DNA from: Gloeopeniophorella convolvens
Lineage: Eukaryota > Basidiomycota > Agaricomycetes > Russulales
Assembly: GCA_022496205.1 (NCBI GenBank)
Contig: WTXD01000006.1
Location: 434,001-498,000, forward strand
DNA length: 64,000 bases
Direction: 5' to 3'
A program made the position numbers and the translations under genes. Below, in pieces: positions 11,311-22,670 of the stretch. Below the pieces are notes generated by a model. It was not told the origin of the DNA. It was given only the letters and a program-made list of their open reading frames with translations, and ran no database searches. Every line of letters begins with the position of its first letter. Position 1 is the first letter of the stretch.

Positions 11311-13303
11311 TTAGAGTCCATGGTGCCCAGCGCCGTCCTCCGGCGACGGGAGCGACTGATCCTTCAACGAGGTGATCTTCATGTGGACGTGGAGGAGCGT
11401 CCGACGTTGGAACTCGGACAGCGCGTCCTCCTCCTTGTACTGCGAGTCCATGAAGTGCATGACCTTCTCCATGGCATCGAGCGCCTCGCCCGCAGTCGGG
11501 ACCGGCGGCGGGAGGCCGTCGACGTAGCAGTCAAAGACGTGCATGCGCTGCTGCCGCACGCGCGGGAGGGGAAGCGGGAGCGGGAACTCGGCGCTTGCAG
11601 AGGGAACATGGTCCGCGGCGAACCGGCCGGCGAGGTCCGCGGGCGGGTGCTCGGACGACGCAGACGAGAGCGAAGCGAGGGTGGGCCCCGCGTCCGTGCT
11701 GCGTGTGGGCGAGTCGAGGCGCACAGGCGAGTGCGACAGGCTGACACCGTCGCCGCTGCCCCCCTGCGAGCCACCGGCGTCCGGGGCCGACGCGGCAGAC
11801 ACGTTCCCCGGCTGGGGCGTCAGGGACCGCCGCAACGTGTCCTCGACTGGGTATAGGTCGTGCTGCGCGATGTAGTCCGCGATCGAGGGGCCAAAGTGCG
11901 TCCCCGAGTCGGCCTGGGCCACGCCGTGGAGGCGACCGAGCCGCGCGTTCCGCCCGTTGCCGTGGAACTGCCCCCGCCGGATGCCATGTCTGTGCTTGAA
12001 GTTCTCGACCCAGCCGGAGCTCGCTTTAAACTTGTCCTCGGAGATCTCGAGTTGTTTCGCGACCTCCTTGGCTTTGTTACGGATCACTGAGTCGGTCAGC
12101 TGCAATTTCTTTTCCCGGCATTCGTACAGCCATTTGGCGAGCTCTGACTCAATCTCGGGGAACTTGGACGGCCTACAGAAATGGAAAGGTGATCAGCCTA
12201 TGGCGATAATTGGGTGTGGTGGAGTCGGGCTTACCTGTGCTTGGCGGTGTGCGGCTCCTCACCGTCGGGCACATTGAGCCACTTGCTCTTTTGTTTCAGG
12301 ATCTTGGAAACGGTGCTGCGCTCGACGCCCCACCGGTTCGCAATGTCCTCTTGCCGTACGCCAGGGTTCTCCTGGTGGTAGAGACATATTTCCTTACGTT
12401 GGTGGTTAAAGAGCCGCTGCTTGCGTGGCTTGCCGATGAGCTTTTGGAAGGCTGGGTCGCCTGTGGGATACTTGAACGTCCGCATTTCGACACGGGTTAC
12501 CGTGGCCGTGCTAGTGCCATCAGTGAGACTAGTGATGGCAGACGCAACGCTATGTGCGGGCGACCCGGCGCGGGGACTAAAGCCCGAATCGGGGAAGAAA
12601 TGGAAGGGATACGCTTCGGACGAGATAGGCGCGGCGTTGTACAAGGACGGCGGCGGCGGGACAGTCAGGGGGTCTGGATGCGCAGAAGTAGGGGTGTTGG
12701 CGTGCTCGGACGGTTCCCCGGAGGGCATGCCGTTAGCGGGCGTCTGTGGACGCGACTGCGAAGCCCCGGCGGGAGGAAACATCTGCGCAGCACGATGTCA
12801 GCACGGGCACTCAGCACAGAACGGAAGGAGATACGCACGTCCTGGCTCTCCCTGGACGGGGTGGAGGACCCGGCGCTGTCCGGCTGGTGCGCGGGCTGCT
12901 GCGGGGTGCCGCGTAGCTGCGCGGCGCGCGCTTGGCGGCGGGTCAAGACGCCGCGATGCGGGCCAATGCTGCTCTCGAGAGAAGGACCAGCGAAATTGAG
13001 GGGCACGGGGGTGCTCATCTGCATGCGTGCGGGCTGTTGCTGAGGATTAGTGGGGGGATGATGATTATAGAAGAGTGCGGGCGACGAGGCTGAATACGGG
13101 AACGTATGGGTAGGTGGGTGCATCATAGAGTACATTCGTGCATGGTCAGCGGGCGAGCTGGGCATTAGGGCGTGGGCCTGCGGGGGCCACGCTGAGGCGG
13201 TCGACATGGCAGGATGGAGCGCTGGACGGTGGTGAGGATCATTGGTGTACGCCGAGGGGTTGTACACGAGCGTCTGGTCGGAGTACGGGTGAACAGTGTT
13301 CAT
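11311..13303 (-). CDS. CENP-B-type helix-turn-helix DNA-binding protein
   Basis: Three exons (12839..13303, 12235..12782, 11311..12172) join in frame to 624 aa. Residues 1-270 are low-complexity, rich in Pro, Ser, His and Tyr. A psq/CENP-B N-terminal helix-turn-helix follows at about 275-325, containing RKEICLYHQENPGVRQEDIA, then WGVERSTVSKILKQ. A second, CENPB-type HTH lies at about 339-405, with EIESELAKWLYECREKK and FKASSGWVENFKHRHG. The rest is disordered with a short helical C-terminus. This pair of HTH modules is shared by CENP-B, fission-yeast Abp1/Cbh proteins and pogo/Tc5 transposases. No DDE catalytic domain follows, so this looks like a domesticated nuclear DNA-binding factor, not an active transposase. 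The binding site and role are unknown. Confidence 0.85.
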
Positions 13304-16102
13304 TGTGAGAGACGTGGGACATTCGCAAGAGGGTATACGACTAAGAAGGGGGTGATATAAGGGAAACGGAGAGTGCAACTCGCCAAACAGGAACCGAGAC
13401 GAGAGACCGAGCGTGCGCCGAGGCGTGCGTCTCTCCCAAGTCTCGCGGCCCGGGCCTCGGGACAGGCGAGTCCCTCCCAACCACTCCGACATGACTCTCC
13501 TCTCCCCTCCTCCCACCCCCAAGGTTCAATTCCTCCCCTTCCCAGGGCGATATGAACGTCAGACCCACACTAAACTGTAGCGCCTCTGCTGCCGCCCAAT
13601 CAGACCCAACCCAGCCACAAGGCTCCTTGTCTACCTTCTCCGCTTACGGCCCACTCCGACATTCGACGACCCCCACAATCATTCTAGTGGCGCGCTCGTC
13701 CGTCTAGCTCTTTGTTTGCCCCTTCCCTGCGCTCGGCTATACATCTTGTCCTGCCCAACTCGCCCTCAACTCGCCCTGATAGCCTCCCCGGCCGTTTCCG
13801 ACCCCTCGCTTTGCACGCGTTTTCGTCCTGGCCAGCCTTCCTCAGTGCACGTCGTGTAACCACGAAGCTCCCTATCAGAAAGAATTTCCTGTCAGAAGCT
13901 ATCGTAACACTGTGCCCCAGGAGTATCTCATGTTAATTAGATCGCCCGGAGCAATCGCGGACCTCCTCCGCGCCTGTCCCAAACACACGCCCAGCGGTCT
14001 CGAGCGTTTCTGGCCGTTTGTCCAACCTTCGACTCCAAGACACACACCGGCGCGACTCCCCTTCCGCTTTGCTGACAGCCCTCAAATGTCACCACCCACA
14101 CGGTGGCACGTCCCGAGAAGGCTTGTCCGGACCTGCAGGCTGTCAGCTGTCTCCCTCCTCCCATCCTGGGCGCAAATGAACGCCTCATGCACCATCGCGT
14201 TTTTATCATCCAAATCGCGCTTCTCTTGAACTTTGCGCTTCATCGATAGGGCAGGTGAGGACCCAGGCCGTCTCGGCTTTGCGCCTCCCCCTCCTGTTTT
14301 GTGACCCTACTCCCCTCCCGGGATGTACCCACGATCCTGTCCGCTCGTCCGGGCCTGTGGTTCTGTGTGCGAATGTGGGTATTTTGTCCCAGTATACCGA
14401 TACCCTGCGTCCCCCCAGTCTAAACAAGGTTCGTCGTGACCGTATCTCTAAGATGGGCGCCTCTTTGTCGCACCCTTCCGTTTCTTCGTTTCCCTTACAC
14501 TCCCTGATACGCTGCCGGCCAGTGCAACCCTGCGATCATCCTTCCTCATCCTGTCCTGTGTATATCGGCGGTCTTTCCTCACTGGTTACCCTGGGACCGT
14601 GTCGTGATCTTGGGATCTCGACTCAAACTGGCTGCTCTCCTGACCGCCCCCTATATCCAGCCTGTCGGATTCAATTGACTTCTCTTCTGACCCCCCTCTT
14701 ACTCCTCCCTTCCTGATGGAAACAACGGTTCATCTACGCCTCCTGCGCAATGCGTCGCCTTCGACCAACTATCCCTTTGCGAAGGTTTGCCTCCGATAGC
14801 GGCTGGCTGGCTGGCAGTACTCGTGCAATGCATTCAGAATGTATGTCGTAGGCCAGCGCACCGGTCCCAACGATTGTAAGGATCCCCATATCGTGCCCTA
14901 CGTTTTTGTGTGTTTGAAGCCAGCTGGCGCAGAACCCTTCGATCATCGTCTTGGTCATGGTTTGTTTACTTCTGTCCGTTTGTTTCAGGGCTTCCGACTC
15001 GATCCCTAGCTTCTTCGGCGGGTCCCCTGCAACAATCGCTGGAAAACTCATCCAGTCCGCCGTTTCCAGCAAACGTTTCCCGCATCGATAACGCGAGTGC
15101 GCGTACCCCCCGGCCCTGTTCGCCAACATTCACCCGTAGGGCAACGTTCGTCGACAAGGCCCTGCGCAGGCGAGGGACGCGTCGTCGGACTTCGGGCGAT
15201 CCGGGAGGGCCAATGGCGAATTTCGAGTGCACATGGACTTCCATTTTTTCCCGCACACATTTCGACACCGAGCGTGCGCAGGGCCGTGGGAGGTGAGGCG
15301 AATGACGCGCGGTTCCCCCAATCATGGGCCCCACGCCACCACGGGTATGCCACAGGGCTCGTGTTGCTGATGCCCCTATCACAGTGTCTGTACACTGCCG
15401 TGTCTACGCCCGCAACAACTTTGTTTTCCTTCCTCTCTCGCAGTGCTTCTGGACTGGTGATGGGGCTTGCTGTGCGGCCCTTCTCGCCCCAGCCAGTGAT
15501 CGCGAGGGAGAGCTTCGCTCGGCACTTTTCATTCAATGCACGTCGCCAAAGCGGTTCCCCGTCGTATCTCCAGAGTGCTGCGGCCGGGTGCGCTTTTGGG
15601 TCCAAAGAGCGGGTTCCGTCTCCCCGGGGATCCATTCCGTCACGGTTATATTTATGTCCTCGGGGTTTGGTGCGCTCGCGAGGAGGAGGAGTTTGTGCAC
15701 ATGTGGGGAGTAGAGTTCCACGCTGTTCGATTATACAGTCCGTCTTCGTTGCCGGGATGCAGTTGACCTCATATTCCTCATGCCACTTCCATACGTGCCT
15801 ACCCATGTGTCAGATAAACGTACAAGCTAGTGCTGGACAAAACACACGTCGTTGCCTTCTCTGTACCCAGGCGTTGACACCTTCTGCCTTCCGGCGTCTC
15901 GAAATGGGCAGGCGGAACACGGAATCCGGCCCAAGGAAAGGGCATCACGTGTGAGAAGCGGTTCACGTGCGCGGGCAATGTGATCACGCCACCTGGGCAC
16001 ACCGCTTTCCGTCGGTCGCCCGCACAAAGTCGCCTCAGTGCGACTTCGCAGTTCGCCAGCGTTTCGATCCTGCAGCGTGCTCAGTTGAGTTCGCGGCCAA
16101 GA
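13304..16102. other. 2.8-kb divergent intergenic region
   Basis: This region lies between the divergent starts of the CENP-B-type gene and CAF1. The sense strand for CAF1 is pyrimidine-rich over about 13500-14720, as in fungal promoters and leaders. Open frames on both strands lack motifs and cannot be linked into a gene. I see no tRNA or repeat. Confidence 0.45.
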
Positions 16103-17323
16103 ATGTCGCCCATACGGGAGGTGTGGGCCCCGAATCTCGACGCAGAGATGCGCAACATCCGGGACCTCATAGACAGGTACCCGTTCGTCGCTCTGGTGCG
16201 CTCTCCGCCACGCTCCCTGCCACGCCCGAGCCTGACCCCTCCCTTACGCCGCACAGGACACCGAGTTCCCCGGCGTCGTCGCGCGCCCCATCGGCTCCTT
16301 CAAGACCTCGTCCGACTACCACTACCAGACGATGCGCTGCAACGTGGACCTGCTCAAGATCATCCAAATTGGCCTTACGCTCTCCGACGAGGACGGAAAC
16401 TATCCGCAGGATGCGTCGACATGGCAGTTCAATTTCCACTTTAGTATCAAGTGCGTGGGTCGAGGCGTGTGCTCGGCTGTGCCGGCGGGCGACTGACTGA
16501 CGGCGTCTTGGCAGCGAGGACATGTTCGCGCCGGAATCGGTCGAGCTCCTGCAAAAGTCGGGCATCGACTTTCAGCGGCACGAAGAGATTGGGATCATGC
16601 CGAACGACTTTGCGGAGCTCATGATCACGTCGGGGCTGGTGTTGACGGACGAGACGAAATGGATATCCTTCCACAGGTGCGTCGTCGGCCCCCCGCCACG
16701 GCGCCGCGTAAGCTGACTCGACCGCCAGCGGCTACGACTTTGGCTACTTTATCAAACTCCTCACCGCACTGTCCCTCCCGACTACCGAGGAGGCTTTCTT
16801 CGAGAAGCTGCACAAGTGGTTTCCCGTCAGTTACGACATGAAGACGATGATGCGAGCGGTGAAGGGGTTGAAGGGCGGACTGCAGGACATCGCTGACGAC
16901 CTCGGAGTGAGCACTCCGCCCCCTCTCAAAAGGCCCATCCATTCGATTCTCACGCGCGCCCGAACGCCCTCCCAGGTGATGCGCATCGGCCCCTCCCACC
17001 AAGCGGGCTCGGACTCGCTCCTCACCGCCTCGACCTTCTTCAAAATGCGCGAGCTCTACTTCCGCGACCAGCTCGACCACGCAGAGTACAACGGCAAGCT
17101 CTACGGACTCGGCGAGACGTTCTCGCAGACGAACGGGCTCCCGGACCCCGGGCGCGGCGGCGCGACGCTCGCCGAGCGTGAGGACCGCCGCCCCGAGGGG
17201 CCGTCCGCGACGCCCGGTGCCGTCCACATGGCCGCGCAGATGCCTCCAGGCGCGGGCTACGGGCCCATGAGCGCGAACGGTGCGTTCATGCGGACGGCCA
17301 TCGGCGTCGGCGGGGGGAGGTAG
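16103..17323 (+). CDS. CAF1: CCR4-NOT complex deadenylase CAF1/POP2
   Basis: This is a 3'-5' poly(A) exonuclease of the CCR4-NOT complex, which starts cytoplasmic mRNA decay. Five exons (16103..16195, 16257..16450, 16515..16676, 16729..16906, 16976..17323) join in frame to 324 aa. The start MSPIREVWAPNLDAEM is typical. The DEDDh catalytic set is complete: D32 and E34 in DTEFPGV, D153 in SGYDFGY, and H217 with D222 in HQAGSDSLLT. The nuclease fold ends near residue 250. The last 70 residues are a Gly/Pro/Met-rich tail that ends in GVGGGR, as in other fungal CAF1 proteins. All introns are 48-69 nt GT-AG. I see no defect. Confidence 0.95.
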
Positions 17324-19625
17324 CTCGCCAGCGCGCTCTGGCACTGGCTGGCACTGTTGATTACGTCCGCCCCCTCCCCCTCCCTCCCGTCCCTCTGTGT
17401 CTGGTTGTAGCCGGTCCAGAGGTCCTCTGTGATAGCTGTACTTATTCGCTCTGTATCAAATGTTCAATGCATCTGCTCTCGCGTCCAACTGTGCTCGCTA
17501 TGCTGCGCTACGCTACGTACATCCGCCCGAGCCCGACCCCCTGCGCTGACGGCACGACAGCCTCCGCGGCGGCGGGTCTTCTGCGCGGTAACGCAAGCTT
17601 AAAGTGTATCTGCGTGTATCCAAACCCCGCCGCACGCCATTGGCGGATATCCTGGGCTCGGGAACGTGCCTCGTACCGCAGCGCGGGGGCGATCTGATAA
17701 GGGGCGCTGGGTGCTTGCCTCTCCCGAGCACGCTGGGTACTTCTATCTGTAAGTATCGTCGATACCCCGGGCCGAGGGAGAACGCACTGGCGGAAGCAGG
17801 TATTCTATTCATGGGAAGGCGATACGCCACGACAGGACACGGACGCGGAAACGGCTTGCCTGTCAGAGCGAGAAGCGCCATCGCAGTCATCCATCGCAAG
17901 AGCGCCGCTCCCGAGCCCCGCGCGATGCACGGCGAGCCGGTGGGCTGCGGTCTGCGGGGAGCCGCGCTGGCGATGCCCGCGTCCGACAGCGCCGTCCCGC
18001 GCCGCCATCAGCTGCGAGAAGACCCCCGGCGTGCGCGCCCCAGAAACCGGAAAACGTGGCAGAGATATGCGTTGCACGGAGAAAGCATCCGATGAGAAAC
18101 CAGGGGCATCTGCTCCGCCGAGACGACAAGATAGCTGCCGTGCGCAGGCTCAGGAAGACGGTGGTGGTGTGCCTAGGCTGCAACGCAGTAGTAACGCTTC
18201 CGAGCCCGGGTTCTATCCTCGGGCGAGAGTTTCCGTTCCGTTGGTGGGCTCTGGTAGCTGGGAACGAGCTTGGCTGACCGGCCATCCTCCTCTCTCCCTG
18301 GGTTTTATACTGCCTCGCCCTGAAAATTGCACCGGCGGGCAAATCGCCGGGCTGGAGGCTCGTCGTGCCCGGCGATGGGTGGGCACTGTGACAGCGGTGG
18401 CGGCCCTGGCCTTCGCATTGGAGCAGCAGTTGGACATCGAAGAGGTGACGCATGCGGGACGGCGCTCAGTGGGGATATCTCTCATGCGTTCGCTATTCGC
18501 GATGCTCGTCAAGCGTCTACCGTATGCCACAAGAAACGAACGTCTCCAGGACCACAGTGAATATGGCCCTCGAGTTCCATCATTCCGTGCGCCGCAACTT
18601 TGTCTGCACTTGCCTGAGCGGAATGAAGGCACAAGTTCCCTCTTGCTGGATATCTGAGCTAATATTGCTCGCAGTAGTATATCGCCTCAATAGAGCCCCC
18701 GCCTGGGCGTCAGTCAATTCCGAACTGTCAAGTACATCTCAAGGCTTCGCAATGAAGGCCATGTCGTACGCACGCTTCTCATCCTCGTCCTGCTGATAGG
18801 ACTAACACCGTAAACTCGCATGTTCACCGTCTCTCTCCGCTCGGTGTTGACAGCCTCATTGAGCCCACTGTATCTTGCCAAGCCTGCGAAATGTAGTCCA
18901 CGCTCTACCAACGTTCAACGTTCAGCGATTACCAATAGTTCGGGGAACGCAGCTATAGAGTTTAATATTGCGGCGCAACGGTGCTCTCATATAGTGGGAT
19001 TAGCGGCAGGTTCTCTCGGCAGACAGCTTCTCCCTCATTACCGGTGCGCCTCGAGGATCGTCGAAGCCGCTCTTCTGGCGCACTGGAAATTTGAGACATT
19101 GAGCGGAATGCCTGGGGCCTTCGCCATGCTGACTAAGGCAGCCCGCGCGCTATTCATGGCACAAAGGCAAGCGGCCAGTTCGAGAGCTCCCGCAGCACGC
19201 TGCGTGCAGGTGCACAGCCCGCGGATGCATTGTTGGCAATGCTCGTGCATGCCCCCCTTCTTCCGAGTCGGGCACGTGTCTTGTACTTAGAGAGAACACG
19301 CCTTGATGCGAGCCTTGCGTCCATACGCCAAAAGGTGCTTTTCACGAGGCAGACCAGACACGGGCACCCTCTCGCGGAGCCGCGCGTCAAACAGCGTTGG
19401 CGCCCCACACGCTAGGTTGACGTTTGGACCTCCCACCCACTCAGCGCTGAGGAAGTGCGGTCCCCAGACGTACGCACAAAGCGGAAGGCTGTCCCTGTTA
19501 CCGTGCTTCCAATACACAAACGCTACACAGCGGGCTTTGTGGCCGTTGCGTTGCTATGTTCCCTACAACCGGGAGCGCCAAACCTGGTCATATTCAGGGA
19601 AGCTGTCCATGTCGCACCCCACGTC
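17324..19625. other. 2.3-kb convergent intergenic region
   Basis: This region lies between the 3' ends of CAF1 and BZZ1. Several frames of 100-210 codons are open on both strands, but none has a motif, signal peptide or plausible splicing partner. It is probably UTR plus intergenic sequence. Confidence 0.45.
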
Positions 19626-22600
19626 CTAAACAAGTTCGACCTACAGCGTGTCAGCCATGAAGCCGGAATGAAGGGGGAAAGATGGGCGCTCACATAGTTG
19701 CTAGGGAAGATACCTTTCCTCCCCAACGCATCAATACCTGGAAGGCACCAAACCAATTAAGGTCTGCCCACAAGGTGTGTGCGCTATACTCGCCTTCCCA
19801 CCATCCGTCAGCATAGTTCCGCCCACCAGTAGGCCCGCTCGTCAGTTCGATGCGAGCGCCCTCAGAAACATCAAGTTCATCACGTCCCTGAGACTGGTAC
19901 ACATATACCCCGCGAACTTCCGTAACATGAGCTTCTGAGCGTTTGAGAGAAGGTGGGACCACTCACCAAATTGTCCTGAGCCAAGGGAATGTCCGGCGCT
20001 TGTTTCTGACGCCAAAGCACCATCTATTGCCTCTATGTAGGACGCTGGCACAAGCCCGCGGCCACCGTCTTGGTCGACAACCTTTACCCACCCAGAGCCG
20101 TCATCCTCTTCGACCACATGCACAATAGCGCCTTCTAGTACGTGACCGGGCCGTGAGCGAGGGAAGACATCAACGAAGAGAAATGAGCTGACTCACCTTG
20201 CACGGCCAGTTCGAACGGGGATGTTGGTGAAAAGTCATAAATGACGCGAACGACGGGCTGTTCCGCCTCCGGAGCGACGAGCGGGCTTGACTGCGTAAAT
20301 GATGAAGGGGTTGGCGTGACCGCCGAAGACGCTGGTGGCACGTGAGGGTGAGATCTCCGATCTGGCATGAGCAGAGGGCAGGCATCCTCACCTCTTGAGC
20401 TGCTTCTAGAAAGAACGGACGTAGAGCTAGAGGCCGAATCCGTAGTCTTTTGCCGCACGCCGCGAGCACCTGGACAGTCAGCTGCTACCTGCTCTGCGAT
20501 ATGAGAACGCTCGGGCTTAAGCTATGAGGTATTAAAAACTCGCCTTCAGCTCACACTTTGAATGAACTGAAATGCCACACGCTTTGCACGTTTTCCCTTG
20601 CTTGCTGAGACCCCAAATTGACGTCTACACAGAAGGTCTCAGCCAGGGACATTGGATACAGACCGGCGTCCAGCATACGGCACAGTAACCACACTCTGTG
20701 GGTATTGTGAAGGAGGAGCTCTTGAACGTGTGTGGACTTTGAGAGCCCTCGTCCCCTGAGAAAATAGAAAAATTCAGGGGACTTCATTTGAACATCCAGG
20801 AACTCACCCCCGAGAGCTTTCTCGATTATCTGTATTTCCGCTTCAAGGACCGACTGTGAGGTCTCGTACAGCGTCACCTGATGCTGGGCTTCCAGCAAGC
20901 CCTGTCAAAGGAATCAGTAATCGTGTGCCACCCGGATTTCCGTGAGGGGCAAGCGCCGTAACGTACGTCGATGGCGTCAACGTTCCCTGAGGATGGGTTA
21001 CCGCTTCCAGCAGTAACGAATGACATCGCCTGCTCGGCCTCCTTCCCTATTGCGGATGATGGTCATCAACGACCAGTTGGGAGACAGCGGAGGACTAGAG
21101 CTCCCACTCTTGGTCTCAAGGAGCGGTTTGAGTTCTGAAAGTTTAGTCCGAGATCTTGAGAGCTTATTTTGAAGGAAGACCTTCGCGCCGCCTTCAACGC
21201 TGACCTCGTCCTACAGCGACTCAAGTGTCGTGTCACCAAGTTGGAGTGCCCTGAGCACTCACGGTATCGTAATGGCTAGCACAGGGCTCAAAGCCCCAGT
21301 CGGCCGGTGCCCCGAATGGGCGCAAGTTATGTTCGATGAAGAGTTCCTGATCCTTCTTAGGATCGATCTCATTGAGTGAGACGTCGACAATGGTGATTTG
21401 GTTCTTCAGTGCATCATGATGCGAAAGTTGAAGGGCCTGTGCGTGGTGCAGCACGGTAACAATGTTGGTGATGTAGTTAGACTGGAGGTGTTCTGCGGTG
21501 CGTTAGTGTCTCGCAACGGACGGCGCAAGAAATCCTGACGATGTTGCTTTCCCCGTGTCAGGCCGGACTCGCTATGGAGGTAAAGTGTCGTCTTACATTC
21601 TCTATGCTGCGGAGGTCCTCTGCATAAAATCTATCTTTCATCTTGTTCGCAATGGCCGTGGAGATGATATAGACGCTTCGGATGAAGATAAGCTAGCTTC
21701 GGGTAGTACAGACGACACCAACCCACTTCTTCGCGTTGTGCATATCCACTACTTGCTGCTGATACTGCTTGGTTGCGCGACCAGAATGCTTGTCATCTTG
21801 GGCACGTTCCTGGGACATACGTCAAGATCATTGAACGATAACAAGAACGTATGCGTACCTGCTTTTGGCGGTATGTCTCCACTTCTGCACATTCTTCGTC
21901 GTACTGTTCGCGTTGAGTGCACAGTGAGCGTAGCTCGGAGCGCTCTTACATACCTTCTGCTTACTCTGCGCATGGGTGCATTAATAGAGACAAGGACGTT
22001 AGACGCGGGTCCGTACCTTCGCCCGATCTCCGTAGACACGATCCCTATCCCCCAGGACCTTCTGGTAGAACAGCGCTTGCTGGACACTAGGCTGAGAAGC
22101 TTCCCGGTGTGTGAAAACCAGGACCTACCTTCTTCCTATAACTCTCGTTCTTACGCGCTAAGGCGGCCAATACACCGACGATCTGCACGTTGAGGGCGTC
22201 TGCAAGGTTCACGTGTTCTTGCTGCGAGTTCACAAGCGACGCAATAATCTTGGAATAAGCATTCTCGAGAGTGCTATCTCGGGTCAGACTATACGCACGG
22301 AGGCGAGGACTGGACCCACCTCTTCTGGAGTGTCTCTTCGTCCCACGGCTGCGACGGCTCATCGCCCACTACCGCTAGCGCCATCTTCTTGTTCTTCTTG
22401 TCTACTGCCTTCTGGGCGAGGGCCTGGAGTTTTGCGGCATAATCGCGTTCCAGCGTCGCACGTTCGCGATAGAGTTCGCGGATCTAGCGGAGAGTGTTAG
22501 GAGGGCCCGATCTTACGCGAAGAGCGCAGGGGACTTACGTCGCTGAGGATGTCAGCCTGGGCGTCCGACAGACCCGCCACGCGATCTACCTGATCCTGTG

Positions 22601-22670
22601 GTGGACATCAGCCTCTCCCCACGTATCGGAGGACGGACAAGAGCACCGGAAGACTTTCACCGTATGACAT
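19626..22670 (-). CDS. BZZ1: BZZ1-type F-BAR, C1 and double-SH3 protein
   Basis: BZZ1 links membrane curvature to Las17/WASP-driven actin assembly at endocytic sites. Twenty exons join in frame to 655 aa: 22647..22670, 22539..22595, 22320..22483, 22129..22273, 22017..22079, 21954..21965, 21859..21903, 21727..21809, 21597..21675, 21263..21481, 21108..21210, 20967..21046, 20808..20901, 20679..20755, 20544..20624, 20197..20488, 19967..20134, 19794..19916, 19694..19737, 19626..19640. The F-BAR domain covers about residues 5-300 (DQVDRVAGLSDAQADILSD, LENAYSKIIASL). The C1 zinc domain is at about 397-445 (HTF, CGYC, CKACG, HSKC). A Ser/Pro linker follows, then SH3 domains at about 518-575 and 597-655, ending FPSNYVELV. 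Two introns (19738-19793 and 20489-20543) have GC donors. One exon is 12 nt and the last 15 nt. The join at 21597/21481 is the least certain. Confidence 0.9.

Noticed and set aside
11311..13303. Annotation of the CENP-B-type gene as an active pogo/Tc5 transposon.
   Set aside because: There is no DDE domain and no terminal inverted repeat or target-site duplication is visible, and the gene has ordinary introns.
17604..18657. Several 130-210 codon frames in the CAF1-BZZ1 interval considered as genes.
   Set aside because: They have no motif, signal peptide, Kozak context or splice partner, and frames of this length occur by chance in GC-rich DNA.
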